64,000 bases of DNA from Gremmenia infestans (lineage: Eukaryota > Ascomycota > Leotiomycetes > Helotiales > Hamatocanthoscyphaceae): the NCBI GenBank assembly GCA_032629725.1, contig JAFEVB010000012.1, forward strand, positions 310,001-374,000. Reading direction: 5' to 3'. This document shows, in pieces, positions 1 to 11,860 of this stretch. The position numbers and the translations under genes were made by a program. Positions within the stretch are counted from its first letter, which is position 1; each line of letters opens with the position of its first letter. The notes beneath the pieces are model-generated. The model saw only the letters and a program-made list of their open reading frames with translations. It searched no databases and had not been told where the DNA came from.

Positions 1-680
1 ACCCCATTTCCGGAAGGCCCGTTAGCTACAAGTTTATTCCTACGGCCTCGCAGCTGATGCTGGCACATCCCGATAGCATCATGGCAAAGAGAGGTGAGTT
101 TTTTTCGCTTCCAGAGAACGTCTTGAATAGTGTGGAACATTTCCTCTTGGCCGTCCTGAATACTGGGCCCAATTTTCCAAAGAGCCATGCTGATTACATA
201 TTCTTCTACAGCCCAATTCGCACAACATCATGTCTGGGTAACGAAGTACAAAGATGGCGAGTTTTGGGCCGGTGGAGAATTTACGAACCAATCCCAAAAA
301 GAGACTGATGGAGTAGCGGCTGCTGTAGCAAGAAACGATAATGTGGAAAACGAGGATGTAGTCGTATGGAACACCTTTGGACTCACTCATAACCCTAGAG
401 TTGAGGACTGGCCTGTGATGTAAGAACTACTTTTACATTCCTTTTGAGGGTGTGACTCTTTACTAACTGAGCTAGGCCCGTGGAAATTCATCAGATCCAC
501 CTTCGACCAGCAGATTTCTTCACTGCAATCCCAGCTATAGACGTACCAGGCTCAAGAGATACGGTCTCGGTGCTTGCTCCCGGTTCAGAAGGATGTTGCG
601 AGAGCGGCGAGGTCCAAAAGGCAGCGAGCTCTCATCTTCAGGGCGCTGGGCCAGATCTTGATCCTAAGAGCAACTTGTGA
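1..680 (+). CDS. Copper amine oxidase, C-terminal part (5' end outside window)
   Basis: Copper/topaquinone amine oxidases deaminate primary amines to aldehyde, ammonia and H2O2; many fungal members are peroxisomal and feed on amines as nitrogen source. Three exons are readable: 3-93 (in frame from the window edge), 212-419 and 476-680, with introns 94-211 (GTGAGT) and 420-475 (GTAAGA, branch CTAAC). Spliced, the protein runs MAKRAQFAQHHVWVTKY, then a segment with TNQS, then FGLTHNPRVEDWPVMPVEIH and LRPADFF. The His in LTHNPRVEDW is the position of the third copper ligand in this family, so the catalytic end is intact. The chain ends in SNL, one residue off the canonical peroxisomal SKL signal. 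Family identity is clear; the substrate is not. Confidence 0.93.
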
Positions 681-2446
681 TTATTGCAAAGTCCAGAAAT
701 GGTACTTTGATTCAAGAGACACCTGAAACGGAAGAGAGCGGTGGACCCGTCATATATGTTACCCTATGATGACTAGGTGGCCAATGCCACGAAAATCTTC
801 TTTTAGTTGTTGTCTAGAAGCTGAGATGATGGCGTTCTGCTGAGCATTGGTAGAGTTAAGAATAAATGAGAACATCCATTCGATCTAGCTGCTATTCGAA
901 GTCTTTCTGGTTCGCGTTACTCTAAGTTGCTCCAGAACGAGTGCTGTATTTCTACACGGTCCAGGAATCGACGTCATACATTAGTATATTACGCTGTTCG
1001 GAGCATGGACGGTTTCAATGTCTTAGCCCAGTAGGCAGTTCAGGAACGCGGGGCCCTTAAAGAACGGTGCCCCTGCATTTTCGCTTTACTGTAGTAGTCG
1101 ACCAAAGAACTTCTACGATGGGGGGCCGGGCTAAAATGGGACAAATTAATGTTTACACTTAAGATCTGTTTTAGATACATAGAGAATTTCCCCACATTAT
1201 GATATATCGGGGGAAAACTGGATGGGTATCTACATAGAGTCATCGTCAATACAACGGCTATGCAAGAACGCATCCCCAAGACACGAATAAATCCGAATCG
1301 CCAAATCTTGGTCACACCCGGATTCTTTTGGTTCTTCAAAGTGGTGCAAGTGAGTGTTCCTTTGGCATTATGCTTAATCAACCATTCCTATGACATTCTT
1401 CGGGTTTTCTTTTTATAGCTTTACCCAGCAACTCTGGAAATCCCATAGCTGAATGGGTAGTACGGTATTGACTGGTCTAAATATGAGGTTGTTCCTTCCT
1501 ACCCACATCCCTCTCCACTCAGCTTCCAAGCAATCTAAAATGCTATCCTTTAATACGCTTCTAACATCAATCTCTTCTGGTAAATCACAGCTTTATATAC
1601 AATATTTTACAAGATTCTAACTCCCAAAATCCTCGCTCCCTCCATCCTAGCAGATGAGAGCTATAAAGTCCACTCTTGTCCAGCCATCACGAAAAAACGA
1701 CAAGCAAAGGCTGCCCAGCACCACCCCAGCCTTTTGCACCCAACCACAATGCATCTTGCTCTCGGAGCTGGACGCACCCTGCGACTGCTCCAAGACTGTT
1801 TTTATAGAAACCGACTACATACCTTGCACAACCACTTTTCGGTTTAATTTCAACGCTGTGCCGTTAGACTTAGCAGAGCACTTTGTTATTTGTAATTAGA
1901 TGATACGGAATCATATTATTGAAGAGGAAATTCACGTTGGGACTTTGAACCAAGAGCTTTGTGTGATGGGGTCGTGCATTCGTGCCTATAGACGAGTAGC
2001 TATGGGGCGAATGTACAGTACAATCAATGCAATCCCCACGAGTCAATGACCTATCTATCTACTGTCTCGTTGACCTGATAAGACCGCGATCGTTATGCCT
2101 CTATCGGCCAGACCTATGCAACTCTTTGTGAGGGGAGTGGTAATTGAATGAAACAAGATTATTGGGAAGTGATTGTGGGCGGGATGTGAAGTGGGGGAAT
2201 AGGGCGTATGGTTGATGCGCTAATGCTCGTGAATTGCTCTATGCAATGCTGAACAATATTCTGAAAGGACATAAATGAAAAGTTTCAGCCAGAAGTGAGG
2301 TGCCACGCTGTTGGACCAGAGGAACCTGCATATATCAAAGTGAAGATATTCAGAAACCATTGAAGAGCAATGATATCGTTCACACTAGTCCAACTTTAGG
2401 CCCTAGCTTCTCGCAAGTGAGTGGTGCTTCCGATCAACGGGTAAGC
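681..2446. other. Intergenic, about 1.8 kb, no confident gene
   Basis: This stretch separates two convergent genes. No long frame with a recognisable domain is present on either strand. A small two-exon candidate (1540-1579 joined to 1651-1847, 78 codons) can be built with a GTAAAT donor and CTAG acceptor, but its peptide matches nothing I know, so it is reported only as a finding. Confidence 0.6.
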
Positions 2447-4349
2447 TCAAGCTACCGGGATTGCATTTCCACCTCCCCCGCCATGCTTCAACGGAGCCGG
2501 TCGTACACTCTCGTGTTGATGCTGATGATTGGTGGGTGGAACCGTTGGGGACGGAGGTGGTGGATCGTCTTGAGCATACTCATCATCATATTCGTCCTCG
2601 TAGTACTCCTCGCTTTGTGTTCCTTGGCTTTGGCTTTGGTTCATCGGGGTGGGTTGTTGGGTCTGCTGATGCGTAGCTTGTCGATCATGTGCAGCCGCCG
2701 GTGTCTTGGCCGCAGACTTGTTTCCCTTCTTTCCTTTACGTCCCTTCATCTTCGCCTTCTCTAGCAATCTTCGTCTCTCTGCTTCCTGTTTTCTCACACG
2801 TCTATCCTTGATCTCGTACTGCTTGATCAGAGCCTCAGGAGGGGTACCGAAAATGCGTTCGTATTCACAAAACTCACAGACCCAAATGTCTTCCGCGGCA
2901 GGTGGGTAGTGATCATTGTATTTCTGTTGTTGCAGACGACGCTTACGGGCCGCAATGAGATACTCTTTGCCGGTTCGACGGCGGGTTTTCTTTGGAGGTG
3001 CGGCTTGAGGCGGTGGCTGCTTCGAATTGCCTGGGTTGTGTTGTGATGCAGCAAGGCCTTGCTTGGCATGTGTAGCTGTGTTGGGGGCATTGAGACTGGC
3101 AGGCATATTCGGACTCGTCTGAGTCGCATGAGTGCTCATCCTAGCAGCAGCTGGACTTTGATGCATCGGTGCGGTGGTAGGTCCTGGCCAGGCGACTGTT
3201 CCTGGGACCTGTGAATCGCAGGTGAATGTGAATTGTGTTGACGCAGTAGTGGATTTCTTAGAAGCCTGTTGTTGCAAGAGACTGACGTTTTCTTGACCTC
3301 TTGCTGGAGTGATGGGATGCTTCTGGGCATTGGCATCAGCAATGGATTTCGATATGATTCCTGGGGTTTCAGCTGTAAACAGTGTCAGCTAAAAGATTGA
3401 ATATGAGAACTAAGTGAATCTCACTAGTGAGAGGCCATTGGGCCTGTCTTTGTTTGACTGTACGACCATTCCCCCAGTTGGAATCAGATAATGTCCTCAA
3501 AGGGCTTCTGCCATTGCGGATGCGACCATATCTGCCTCTACCCGGACCAGAAAGACCCTGAGACACAGCACTTCCGGGGCTATGATAAGAGCCTATGCCA
3601 CCACCTATATCATCCGCTAAATCATCGGGTCCAGAGATACCCATTCCTGCCATTTCACTTGAGAGGTGAGTTCCGTTTAAAGAATCCCCTGGGGTAGGAA
3701 TCTTCCGCTTCTTCTTGTTGTTGGTATTTTCAAAAGAGTCATAACCATCCGCCGAAGACGCAATAGACGCTGGGGGCTGTGGGTTCGAATTCTTAGGGTC
3801 GGGCTTCTGTACGTAGCGATAAGATCTGCCTGTGGTGGTCTCCGAATGTCTGGAGTAGATTCTACTCCGATATGCAGCCTCGTCTTCATCGCTATCCAGC
3901 TCATCACCACACTTCCTCGTAATGTAGCCACGCTCTAGCTCATCAGCTCGCTCTCGCTCGCTCGGGTGTTGCGACTCTACCAAACCATTTGCCCCAGCAT
4001 CCTCTCGTAGATTATATGGGTGGTAGAATAAAGGAGTGGTAGTTTTAGGAGCCGGTGGGTATTTAATGGACTCAGCAACATCTGGGGAGAGTCTCTCGCG
4101 GAGGCGTCTCTTGGGTAAAGGCCGGATCGGTCTTTCTGGATAGGGGGAAATGGCATCCGGAGACATGTCTCGTGGTGATTCGGGAGAGTAGCCTAGAGTA
4201 CGACCAAGAGACGGAGTCAGCAAGTGCAGGAGACGAACAGACACAAAGGATACGAGTGCAAGTATATCTTTAGCCATGAACGCCATCGGATTTGTGGTGG
4301 CGGAACTCAGGATAAAACGACGGTAAACGGCGAAAGTCTACATACCCAT
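2447..4349 (-). CDS. Conserved fungal protein of unknown function with a CxxC-containing basic region
   Basis: I do not recognise a named domain, though the wording of the N-terminus (MGYSPESPRDMSPD, then LPKRRLRERLSPDVAESI) resembles proteins widely conserved in filamentous fungi. Model: exon 1 4349-4346 (only ATG plus G), exon 2 4192-3425, exon 3 3372-2447, giving 565 aa. The 4-nt coding exon is chosen because GTATGT follows it and the CTAG acceptor joins it to GYSPESP in frame; the alternative start at 4286 would read through that acceptor. The chain is mostly low-complexity and polar. The best conserved block lies in exon 3: a K/R-rich stretch, then EDIWVCEFCEYERIFGTPPE and a long KR-rich helix (EIKDRRVRKQEAERRRLLEK) ending in KGRKGKKGNK, which could be a nuclear signal. 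The C-terminus is acidic and proline-rich. Divergent from the CTI6-like gene across about 970 bp. Confidence 0.78.
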
Positions 4350-5318
4350 CACTGGCATAGACAAGGCAGGAGCGCCCCCAGCAAAACCCTCTTTACAACT
4401 ACGGCTGGATCCTGATATCAATAGGCTCGGGAAAGAAGGAGTGTTGCTTTTGTAGTGTTCCCCTATCTTCTGCTAGATGGCAATGAATCAGCCAAAATCA
4501 CCTTCAAATCCATGGCACCCTATCCCGCATATCCCCTTTCCTTCTGAATATAGCAGACGTGCTGTTGATCAAGCACATAGCCCAGCAAAAGGCCCCTGAA
4601 ATGTGTGGGAAATCTTACAGTATTTCGATTGCTCAGCACTCCGACTTCAAATCCGCTCCGGGGCAGAGACAGCTAGTTCCAGACAGTAGAAGGCAAAGAG
4701 TGACAATACAAAATGATAGGATCCAAAGAGTGCGTATCCAATGGCAGCAAAAATGGTCGAATTTGGCAGATTTGAGGTTGTTGATCAGTTGATTTATTCT
4801 GGCTAGTTCTGGGTGTGTTCAAGTGTTCCACGTAGTAGCAAAGTAGAGGTTTAGGGCCCATGCGGGAGAGTGGCTATATTGAGCCGAGTCGTGAAGATAG
4901 CCTTTTATTTCCCCCCGCTCGGCCAAAGGCAAGGTGTGGTGTGAATCGCGAGCGGAAGCTTGAGTGGATTTGATTCTAAGTTCTCCCAGAGAAACGCACC
5001 TTTCAACTCCAACCCTCCCTCCTCATTCCAAGTCGGCCATGATCTCGCACAACTTCCATGTCAGTCGCTGTGAGGTCGCGGACACCCTCTTCTCATTCTA
5101 GCTTCTCGAGTTCCTTTTCAGACACAATTCGACACCACCCGCCCTTTCGTTCTCCTTCCGCGTCCTGACAGAGTTGAAGCTCCCGGATTTCACTCCAAGT
5201 CTACGACGGCGACGGCACTGCTCGCCCGCTCAATTTCGTAGCGGCGAACGCGATCTACTTGCAAAACCATTGCATCATTATAATTAGAATCACTCGGACG
5301 GACGACACGCGCGAAACC
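4350..5318. promoter_or_regulatory. Shared upstream region of two divergent genes
   Basis: About 970 bp between the unknown protein gene (minus) and the CTI6-like gene (plus). It must hold both promoters. The last 250 bases before the ATG at 5319 are pyrimidine-rich, as is common for fungal 5' leaders. No specific operator could be assigned. Confidence 0.5.
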
Positions 5319-7456
5319 ATGGAATCCAGACGGTCCTCCCGCGCCGCTCGATCGAGCCTCCCTCTACAATCGACTACTCATTCCTCAACTTCTTCGAATT
5401 CCTCAAGAGCTACGCGACAGCATAAAGCTGATTCCCCGAATAAGTCGACGCCCACCGTCGAGGTCGAGGTCGAGACAAATGGCGCGGACGAGGTAGAGAT
5501 GGACGACACCGAAGATTCAGATGCCGTAAGGTGTCTTTGGTAAGCCAATTTCTCTGCTGCTACATACATATACAAGAGAGGCGCATACTTATTTGTTGGA
5601 CAGCGGGTTTGAAGAATATCCTGGTCCACCCCAACTCGAAGAAGATGTTAAGGAGGGGATCGAGGAACCGCTCATAGCAGTCGCAGAAATGAGTGAGGAT
5701 GGAGCTGGCTTGTTTCTCCAATGTGATAATTGGTACGTCATATTTTGCCCTTGATTCCATGTGAAACTTGGTTCTTCAGCTCAAGCCTCCCTTGAAGCCA
5801 TACTAACTTGCGCAACAGCAAGGTGTGGCAGCACGGTTGTTGCGTTTCTATCATGAGCGAAGAGCAGAGCCCCGATGAATATTTCTGCGAAGAATGTCGC
5901 CCAAACCTGCACAAAGTATACACAGACAAAAATGGGTACGTTTTCATTCCAATTGTTCATGTGGTTTGATTTCTTGGTTGATTTTCATCCGATCATCAGC
6001 GACGCGAGAACGTGGCACAGATCCAGTCTCACAAGGCTGTTGCTTCAGATCTACAGAAATATCCACCAACAGACTCAACATTCTCCCAAATGTAACAATA
6101 CATCGCTAATATAATGGGACGTAGGCAGCGCTTTTCTCAGTATCTCCCCTTATCCCAGAGCCTGTCTCGAACGAGCTCCCGGGCGGGTTCATTCTCCAAA
6201 GACGGTACACGGTCTCCACGAGCCGGCAGTAAGAGTGGCCGACCTCCCTCGAGTCTCCAGAGCGCAAAACGACGGTCTACGATGAACAGCAGGGATGCGG
6301 CTTATGATGAGGAAGAACAACTTCGACGAGCAATAGAGGCTAGCAAAGGGGAGAAGAGTGGTGAGAGTACCGACGGCGGTGGTACACGACGAGGAAAACG
6401 GGGACGCAGCGATAGCGAAGAGTAAGAATCTTCAATTATAGGATTTTGTGGCTTCGGAACAGTGGTCGCTGACATGCCTTTACAGAAAACCTGATGGTAT
6501 CAAGAGACAACGAACTCAATCAGCCTCGCCAACCCCACTCCTCGAGCAAGGACAAGAACAAACACCTCAAGCTGATTCCGACGATGAAACCAGTGGACGG
6601 CATGGAGCTGCCAAGAAGATACGAGGTGCTGCAGCCCGAAACCATAGGGAAAAGGAATTGAGAGAAGAGCGCGAGAAGTCTCGGCAAGAGGCTGCTACTA
6701 AAAGAAAGGGGCGTGCTGAGCGCCGAAGGGTTGATGGTACATCTAAATCCGAGGCTATACCCTGAATATTACTAACCGATTCTTCTAAATCTAGATTCAG
6801 ATCCTTCAGAAGAATTACCACTTGCAGCAAGAGTGTCTGTTGCCAAAAGCACAGAGGGTGCTGCGCAACCCCTAGATCCACCAACTTCGTCGCAAGCAGT
6901 AGCTCCGGACACACCACCTCCAAATCAACCTTCAACCTCACATAGGAAGGGTGGTCGACCACCCAATGTTCGAAAAGGAAAGTTAGGAAAGAATCAGTAT
7001 ACAAAAGACAGAGGTGTCCAAGAGGGAGATGATCACTCTCCACCGCGGTCTCAATCTAGAGACATTCCCAGGGCCGATGATAGTGGCCACACCTCTGGCA
7101 ACAAAGGATCTAACAGTGAAGGCAAGCCAGGGAAGTCGAAGAATAGTCATAGCAAAGTCGCAATGGGAGATATGAAGAAACGGGTATCAGCCATCCTCGA
7201 TTACATATCCCGAACACAACTTGAAATGGCCGGGGAGTCCATGTCCCCAGCCACTGCCGATGTGGCCGAGAAGACCATCCGGGATATCGCAGATGGGCTC
7301 CCAATGATAAAAGTTCACGGGGAAAACGGCGAGGAGTCAAAAACATCTGGGGCTGGTGAAGAAAGTTCTAAAAGAGAATTCAGAGACCTGACTTGTCTAG
7401 AAATGATGGATGTCCTGACGAGACAACTGGTGAAATGGCAAAAGGAGTTTCTGTAA
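5319..7456 (+). CDS. CTI6: PHD-finger protein, Cti6-like subunit of the Rpd3L histone deacetylase complex
   Basis: Cti6 links the Rpd3L deacetylase to chromatin through a PHD finger. Six exons: 5319-5539, 5604-5732, 5819-5935, 6125-6421, 6486-6736, 6795-7456; 558 aa. Splicing rebuilds the PHD finger across two junctions that fall inside Cys codons: RCLCGFEEYPGPP, then LFLQCDNCKVWQHGCC, then YFCEECRPNLHKVYTDKNG, giving the Cys4-His-Cys3 ligands. Downstream are RFSQYLPLSQSLSRTSSRAG and basic, Ser-rich disorder with DEEEQLRRAIEASK. The C-terminus, LTCLEMMDVLTRQLVKWQKE, matches the conserved tail I associate with fungal Cti6 proteins. The start at 5319 has an ACCATGG context and is preferred over the in-frame ATG at 5259, whose extension (repeated Ile, Cys) does not look like this family. 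Intron 3 (189 bp) is the longest. Confidence 0.85.
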
Positions 7457-7875
7457 AGTATTCAGAGGTGTTACATTAGTGGGTTAGGCGGAGTTCTTGT
7501 GGGTAAGGTTACGGTCTGGCAAAGGTCGCCGTTTATGAGGGGAAATCTGTGATTACTTTATACCCCATTATTATTCAAACATCATTAATGAAATCATCAC
7601 ATGATTCATCCAGTGCCTCGATTTTGAATTTGTCCAACAGGAGTGAGAAACATGCCATGATATTGCGCGCATTGATTATAAAGTCTGTTACTCTTCAATG
7701 CACGTGGTTTTCTAGATCTTAAAAGTATGTGAGACATCCACTACTCTGATGAACATTGTATTCAATCGTTCTCCTATTAGGTGCGCTATTGATATTTATA
7801 ATGCATCGGAGTAATTTGGTACATTGAAGGAGGTACAGTATGCCGTTTCCCAATAACCCCCCAAAGGTCATGCAA
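7457..7875. other. Convergent 3' region, CTI6-like / IVD
   Basis: About 420 AT-rich bases between two converging genes; it holds both 3' UTRs. No gene seen. A shadow minus frame here begins after the true IVD stop at 7876. Confidence 0.5.
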
Positions 7876-9255
7876 TTATGAAGCGTAGCTGGCGTATTCT
7901 TTATTAAAGACCTGTTCCGAATTAGCCATACTCCATCCGAATACAAGAATTGACACTTCTTACTCTACCCAAAACCATCCGGCGAATCTCACTTGTTCCT
8001 GCTCCTATCTCATATAATTTTGCACTTTTAGAGTTAGTAAAGATGCAATGGGAAATACCATGAAAGCTTACTCTCGTAGTAACCTTGACGCTGGCATTTC
8101 CTCCACATACCCCATTCCACCGAGTAATTGGATGCAATCAAGAGCGCATTCGGTAGCCCTTTCCGCAGCATAAAGGATAGCTCCAGCACAATCTTGCGTT
8201 CGAATCTGGCCTAATTCATCCACTTTTCTTGCAGTATCATATGTGTACGCTCTCGAAGCTTGCAACTTCGTGTACATGTCAGCGAGCTTGCCCTGGACAA
8301 GCTGATTATGTGCAATCGGGATGCCAAATTGCTTCCTTTGATGCGTGAATGGAAGGGCTACATCCAGGGCCGCTTGCATAATTCCAAGAGGTCCAGAGCT
8401 CAGAACGAGGCGTTCGATATCAAGACCTTCCATGAGAACTTTGACTCCTCGGTTGATCTCTCCAAGGATGTTTTCCTTCGGAACGAATACCCCATCAAAA
8501 ACTAACTCTCCAGTATTGCTACCTCGCATCCCCATCTTATCAAGTTTTCTCGCGCAGCTGAATCCCTCAAACTGTTTCTCAACAAGGAACGCCGTAATTC
8601 CCTTCGAGCCAGCATCTGGCTCAGTCTTTGCATAAACCACAATAACATCCGCATCCGGTCCATTCGTGATCCACATCTTCGACCCATTCAACACATAGCC
8701 CCCATCGACAGCTTTTGCAGTAGTCCGCATACTAACAACATCACTCCCTGCTCCAGTTTCCGACATGGCCAAAGCACCAACACTCGTCCCAGCAATAAGC
8801 CCAGGCAAGAACCTTTGCTTTTGCTCCGGGTTGCCATTCAGTTGCAGCTGGTTGACACATAATTGCGAATGAGCAGCGTAACTCAATCCTATCGAACCAG
8901 ACGCTCTTGAAATCTCTTCCATAACCACACAATGGGCTTGGTATCCCATAGCCAGACCACCGACGTCTTCATCGACTGTAATACCCAGGAAACCCGCATC
9001 CCCAAGCTTCTCCCACATTTCATTGGGAAAGCAGTTGGATTTGTCTGTTTTTGAGGCTACTTCTTCGGTGATTTCCCGTCGCGTGAACTCTTGAACCCGT
9101 TCTCGGAGCTCAATGAGATCACTTGGGGAAGGGGGTCCGAAACCCTTGGGGTGTTTTGAGGAAGCATTCCGTCTTGATATGAGAGATTGAGTTGTGAGTC
9201 TGAGGGGTATTGTTGGACGTGTTGCCAGTGACCTGAGACACCTTACCGCCGCCAT
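7876..9255 (-). CDS. ivdA: Isovaleryl-CoA dehydrogenase, mitochondrial
   Basis: FAD enzyme oxidising isovaleryl-CoA to 3-methylcrotonyl-CoA, the third step of leucine breakdown, passing electrons to ETF. Three exons: 9255-8072, 8024-7964, 7911-7876; 426 aa. The N-terminus (MAAVRCLRSLATRPTIPLRL) is basic and Ser/Thr-rich, as for mitochondrial import. Acyl-CoA dehydrogenase signatures are present: ALAMSETGAGSDV, the MWITNG strand, and QLLGGMGYVEEMPASRLLRD-AKLYEIGAGTSEIRR near the end. The last two splices matter: reading on at 7963 would give an unrelated tail, whereas GTAAGA at 7963 and the CAG at 7912 join GR to VFNKEYASYAS, the usual FN(K/E)E(F/Y) ending. Head to head with the MCC beta gene, whose enzyme complex uses this product. 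Confidence 0.96.
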
Positions 9256-9516
9256 ATCTAGAAAAATTGTGATCTTAGTAGAGAAGTAGACTTACATAGT
9301 TGACTTTGGAAAGTCGGGGAGGGATGAGCAAACAAGGTAGTCAAAGATCGGCTTGGAAGACCCCTGTCACACCCCGCATTCCGGGGATAGCCCCCTTAAG
9401 CCGTGTGTATGCGATACTTTACTCCTCGGTACTCCCTTCATATCAACAAACTCCAATACTTTATGTAGAATTTCGCTTTCTTCTGCTGCTGCAGCTGCGG
9501 CATCTCTACATATCTA
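9256..9516. promoter_or_regulatory. Bidirectional promoter of ivdA and mccB
   Basis: Only 261 bp separate the two divergent start codons, so the promoters overlap or are shared. This fits co-induction by leucine or isovalerate, as known for the Aspergillus nidulans cluster. No specific binding site could be assigned by eye. Confidence 0.6.
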
Positions 9517-11411
9517 ATGTCTACCTTTCAAGCCTCACGAGGAGTTTTACGACTTTCTCGGAGCATCACCAAACTGCAACCCCCTCTCAACCTACCCCTC
9601 CGGATAGCTTCACGTAATGTTGCAACCCACACCGTCCCCAGCCAGGCGGATGCTCTCTCCGTCCTCCCCACAATCATCGACCCCTCCTCCGAAGAATACA
9701 AAGAGAACGCCCGCCAGATGAGCACCGTAATCTCCCGCATCGAAGAGTTGACCAAGAAGATCCAACTCGGAGGTTCACAAAAGGCACGCGAGAAACACAG
9801 AGCTCGTAACAAGATGCTGCCGCGGGACCGCGTAGCAGCACTGGTTGATCCAGGCACGTCATTCTTGGAGCTTTCTGCTCTGGCCGGGCATGAGATGTAT
9901 CTCGAGGCGGAGGTCCCAGCGGGTGGGATTATTACGGGGGTCGGTGTTATTGAAGGGGTTACCTGCGTGGTCGTTGCCAACGATTCGACAGTTAAAGGAG
10001 GAACTTATTTTCCAATCACGGTAAAGAAGCATTTGAGGGCCCAGGCTATTGCTCAGGAGAATAACCTACCGTGAGTAGTTGGCTATCACTCGAGTTCCCA
10101 GGGTTATTGGTTTCAAGTGAGATCAACCCCTTTGATTCAGTTATAAAATGTTTCCAATTCTGATTTCACTATTTTTGCTCCTGTTTCAGATCAACAAACT
10201 GACAAAACCCAGTTGTGTCTACTTAGTAGATTCTGGTGGTGCCAATCTCCCAAATCAAGCAGATGTCTTTCCAGATCGAGAACATTTTGGTCGCATCTTT
10301 TATAACCAGGCGAGAATGAGTTCAATGGGAATACCTCAGATCTCAGTTGTAATGGGTGCATGTACTGCTGGCGGTGCATACGTACCAGCAATGTCGGACG
10401 AAAGCATCATTGTTGATGGCCAAGGTCACATTTTTCTTGCAGGACCTCCCCTCGTCAAAGCAGCAACCGGTGAGGTTGTAAGTGCCGAAGATCTAGGAGG
10501 TGGAAAAATGCATACATCAGTGTCCGGGGTTACAGATTATCTCGCAGTAGACGATGCACATGCCATCGTCCTCGCCAGAAGATCCATCAGCAATCTCAAC
10601 TGCCGAAGAAGCAATTCCCTCCACCAACAGCATACGAGGAGCCTTTATATGACCCTGAAGAGCTTGTCGGCATTGCAAGCACTAATTTACGAAAACCATT
10701 GCCAATTCATGAGATTATTGCAAGGATTGTTGATGGTAGTGTTTTCTCCGAATTCAAACGGGACTATGGAAGCTCCCTTGTCACAGGATTCGCGCATATA
10801 TACGGTCACAAAGTCGGCATTATTGCCAACAATGGTATTTTATTTAGCACCTCTTCACTGAAAGGGGCACACTTCATCGAGCTCTGCTGCCAGAGGCAGA
10901 TTCCTTTGATATTTCTCCAAAATATCAGTGGGTTTATGGTCGGCACAGATGCAGAGCGAGAAGGAATCGCCAAAAACGGCGCCAAGCTCGTTACCGCCGT
11001 TGCTTGCGCGAATGTACCAAAGTTTACTGTAGTAATAGGAGCTAGCAATGGTGCTGGGAATTATGGCATGTGCGGTAGAGCGTACAGCCCAAGGTTTCTG
11101 TGGATGTGGCCAAATGCCAAGATTGGCGTGATGGGATCGGAGCAGCTGACGGCAGTCATGGAGGCTGTAGGCAAGGCAGCGGATCCAGAGTTGAAAGAGA
11201 GGATTGACAGGGAGAGCGAGGCTGTGTTCTCTTCTGCGAGATTATGGGTGAGTTCAACAGAAAATTGGGTAACAAATCGTGCTAACGAGGATAGGATGAT
11301 GGTATTATACCCCCAAGTCATACACGGAGAGTGCTTGGCTTAAGCTTGATGGCTTCATTGGGTGGGAAAAATGAGCCTGTAGCTACAAAGTTTGGTGTTT
11401 TTAGAATGTAG
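9517..11411 (+). CDS. mccB: Methylcrotonyl-CoA carboxylase beta subunit (non-biotin), with one apparent missing base
   Basis: Carboxyltransferase subunit that moves CO2 from biotin on the alpha subunit to 3-methylcrotonyl-CoA in mitochondria. Exons: 9517-10070, 10213-11247, 11295-11411. Splices restore QENNLP-CVYLVDSGGANLPNQ and SARLW-DDGIIPPSHTRRVLGLS; the protein ends ATKFGVFRM, as expected. Family marks include GGIITGVGVIEG, MGACTAGGAYVPAMSDES, GIAKNGAKLVTAVACA and GNYGMCGRAYSPRF. Within exon 2 the frame shifts after ISNLN (10598-10600): the downstream frame resumes as PKKQFPPPTAYEEPLYDPEE from 10603. A single missing base in a TGG codon at 10601-10602 would give NWPKKQ and a 568-aa protein. 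There is no GT/AG pair that could splice this away. Everything else is intact, so I favour a sequencing or assembly error over a true pseudogene. Confidence 0.93.
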
Positions 11412-11860
11412 ATGATGCAAATATGAATTCAAGGTCCTATATCATATCGGTTGACCACGTCCTAGCTCCCAGGTAAGTGCCGGATTGAATCCCTTCTATT
11501 CAGGAGTAGATATAGAGATGTATTTGCACTCGAAACGGAATGAGATCTGCTCCGACAATTAATGTGACGCTCTCACTTTCTTCTTCCTCTGCTTTTTAAG
11601 CTTCACCAATAAACGACTACACTTAATGGCTATCTACGCCTGCTGAATTGCTTGAGGCAACGGGATACGTACAGTTAATTGACCAAATGAGGACTAGACT
11701 ATTTTTCGGCATTCAAACCGATGGCAACCGAGGGCAACCGTGACCCGCGACCCCTCACCCTCATAGGAAGGGAAGTCAATGAAGGTAAAACAACTCCTTC
11801 CCTCGAGAATGTAGAAAGTCTACCATCCATAGCCCAGTTCTACTGAGCTTGTGCTACCCA
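11412..11860. promoter_or_regulatory. mccB-mccA spacer and mccA promoter
   Basis: About 450 bp between two co-directional genes, holding the mccB 3' UTR and the mccA promoter. A short tandem pair resembling TGGCAACCGAGGGCAACCG lies near 11720. No gene seen. Confidence 0.45.

Noticed and set aside
1040..1381. 113-codon minus frame
   Set aside because: No recognisable domain, no fitting introns, flanks show no gene structure.
2300..2764. 154-codon plus frame with hydrophobic Leu/Val runs
   Set aside because: Opposite strand of the acidic, Gln/Pro-rich end of the unknown protein; hydrophobicity is a by-product of that composition.
6567..7043. 158-codon minus-strand frame
   Set aside because: Shadow of the CTI6-like gene; no motif of its own.
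9528..9980. 150-codon minus-strand frame
   Set aside because: Shadow of the first exon of MCC beta.
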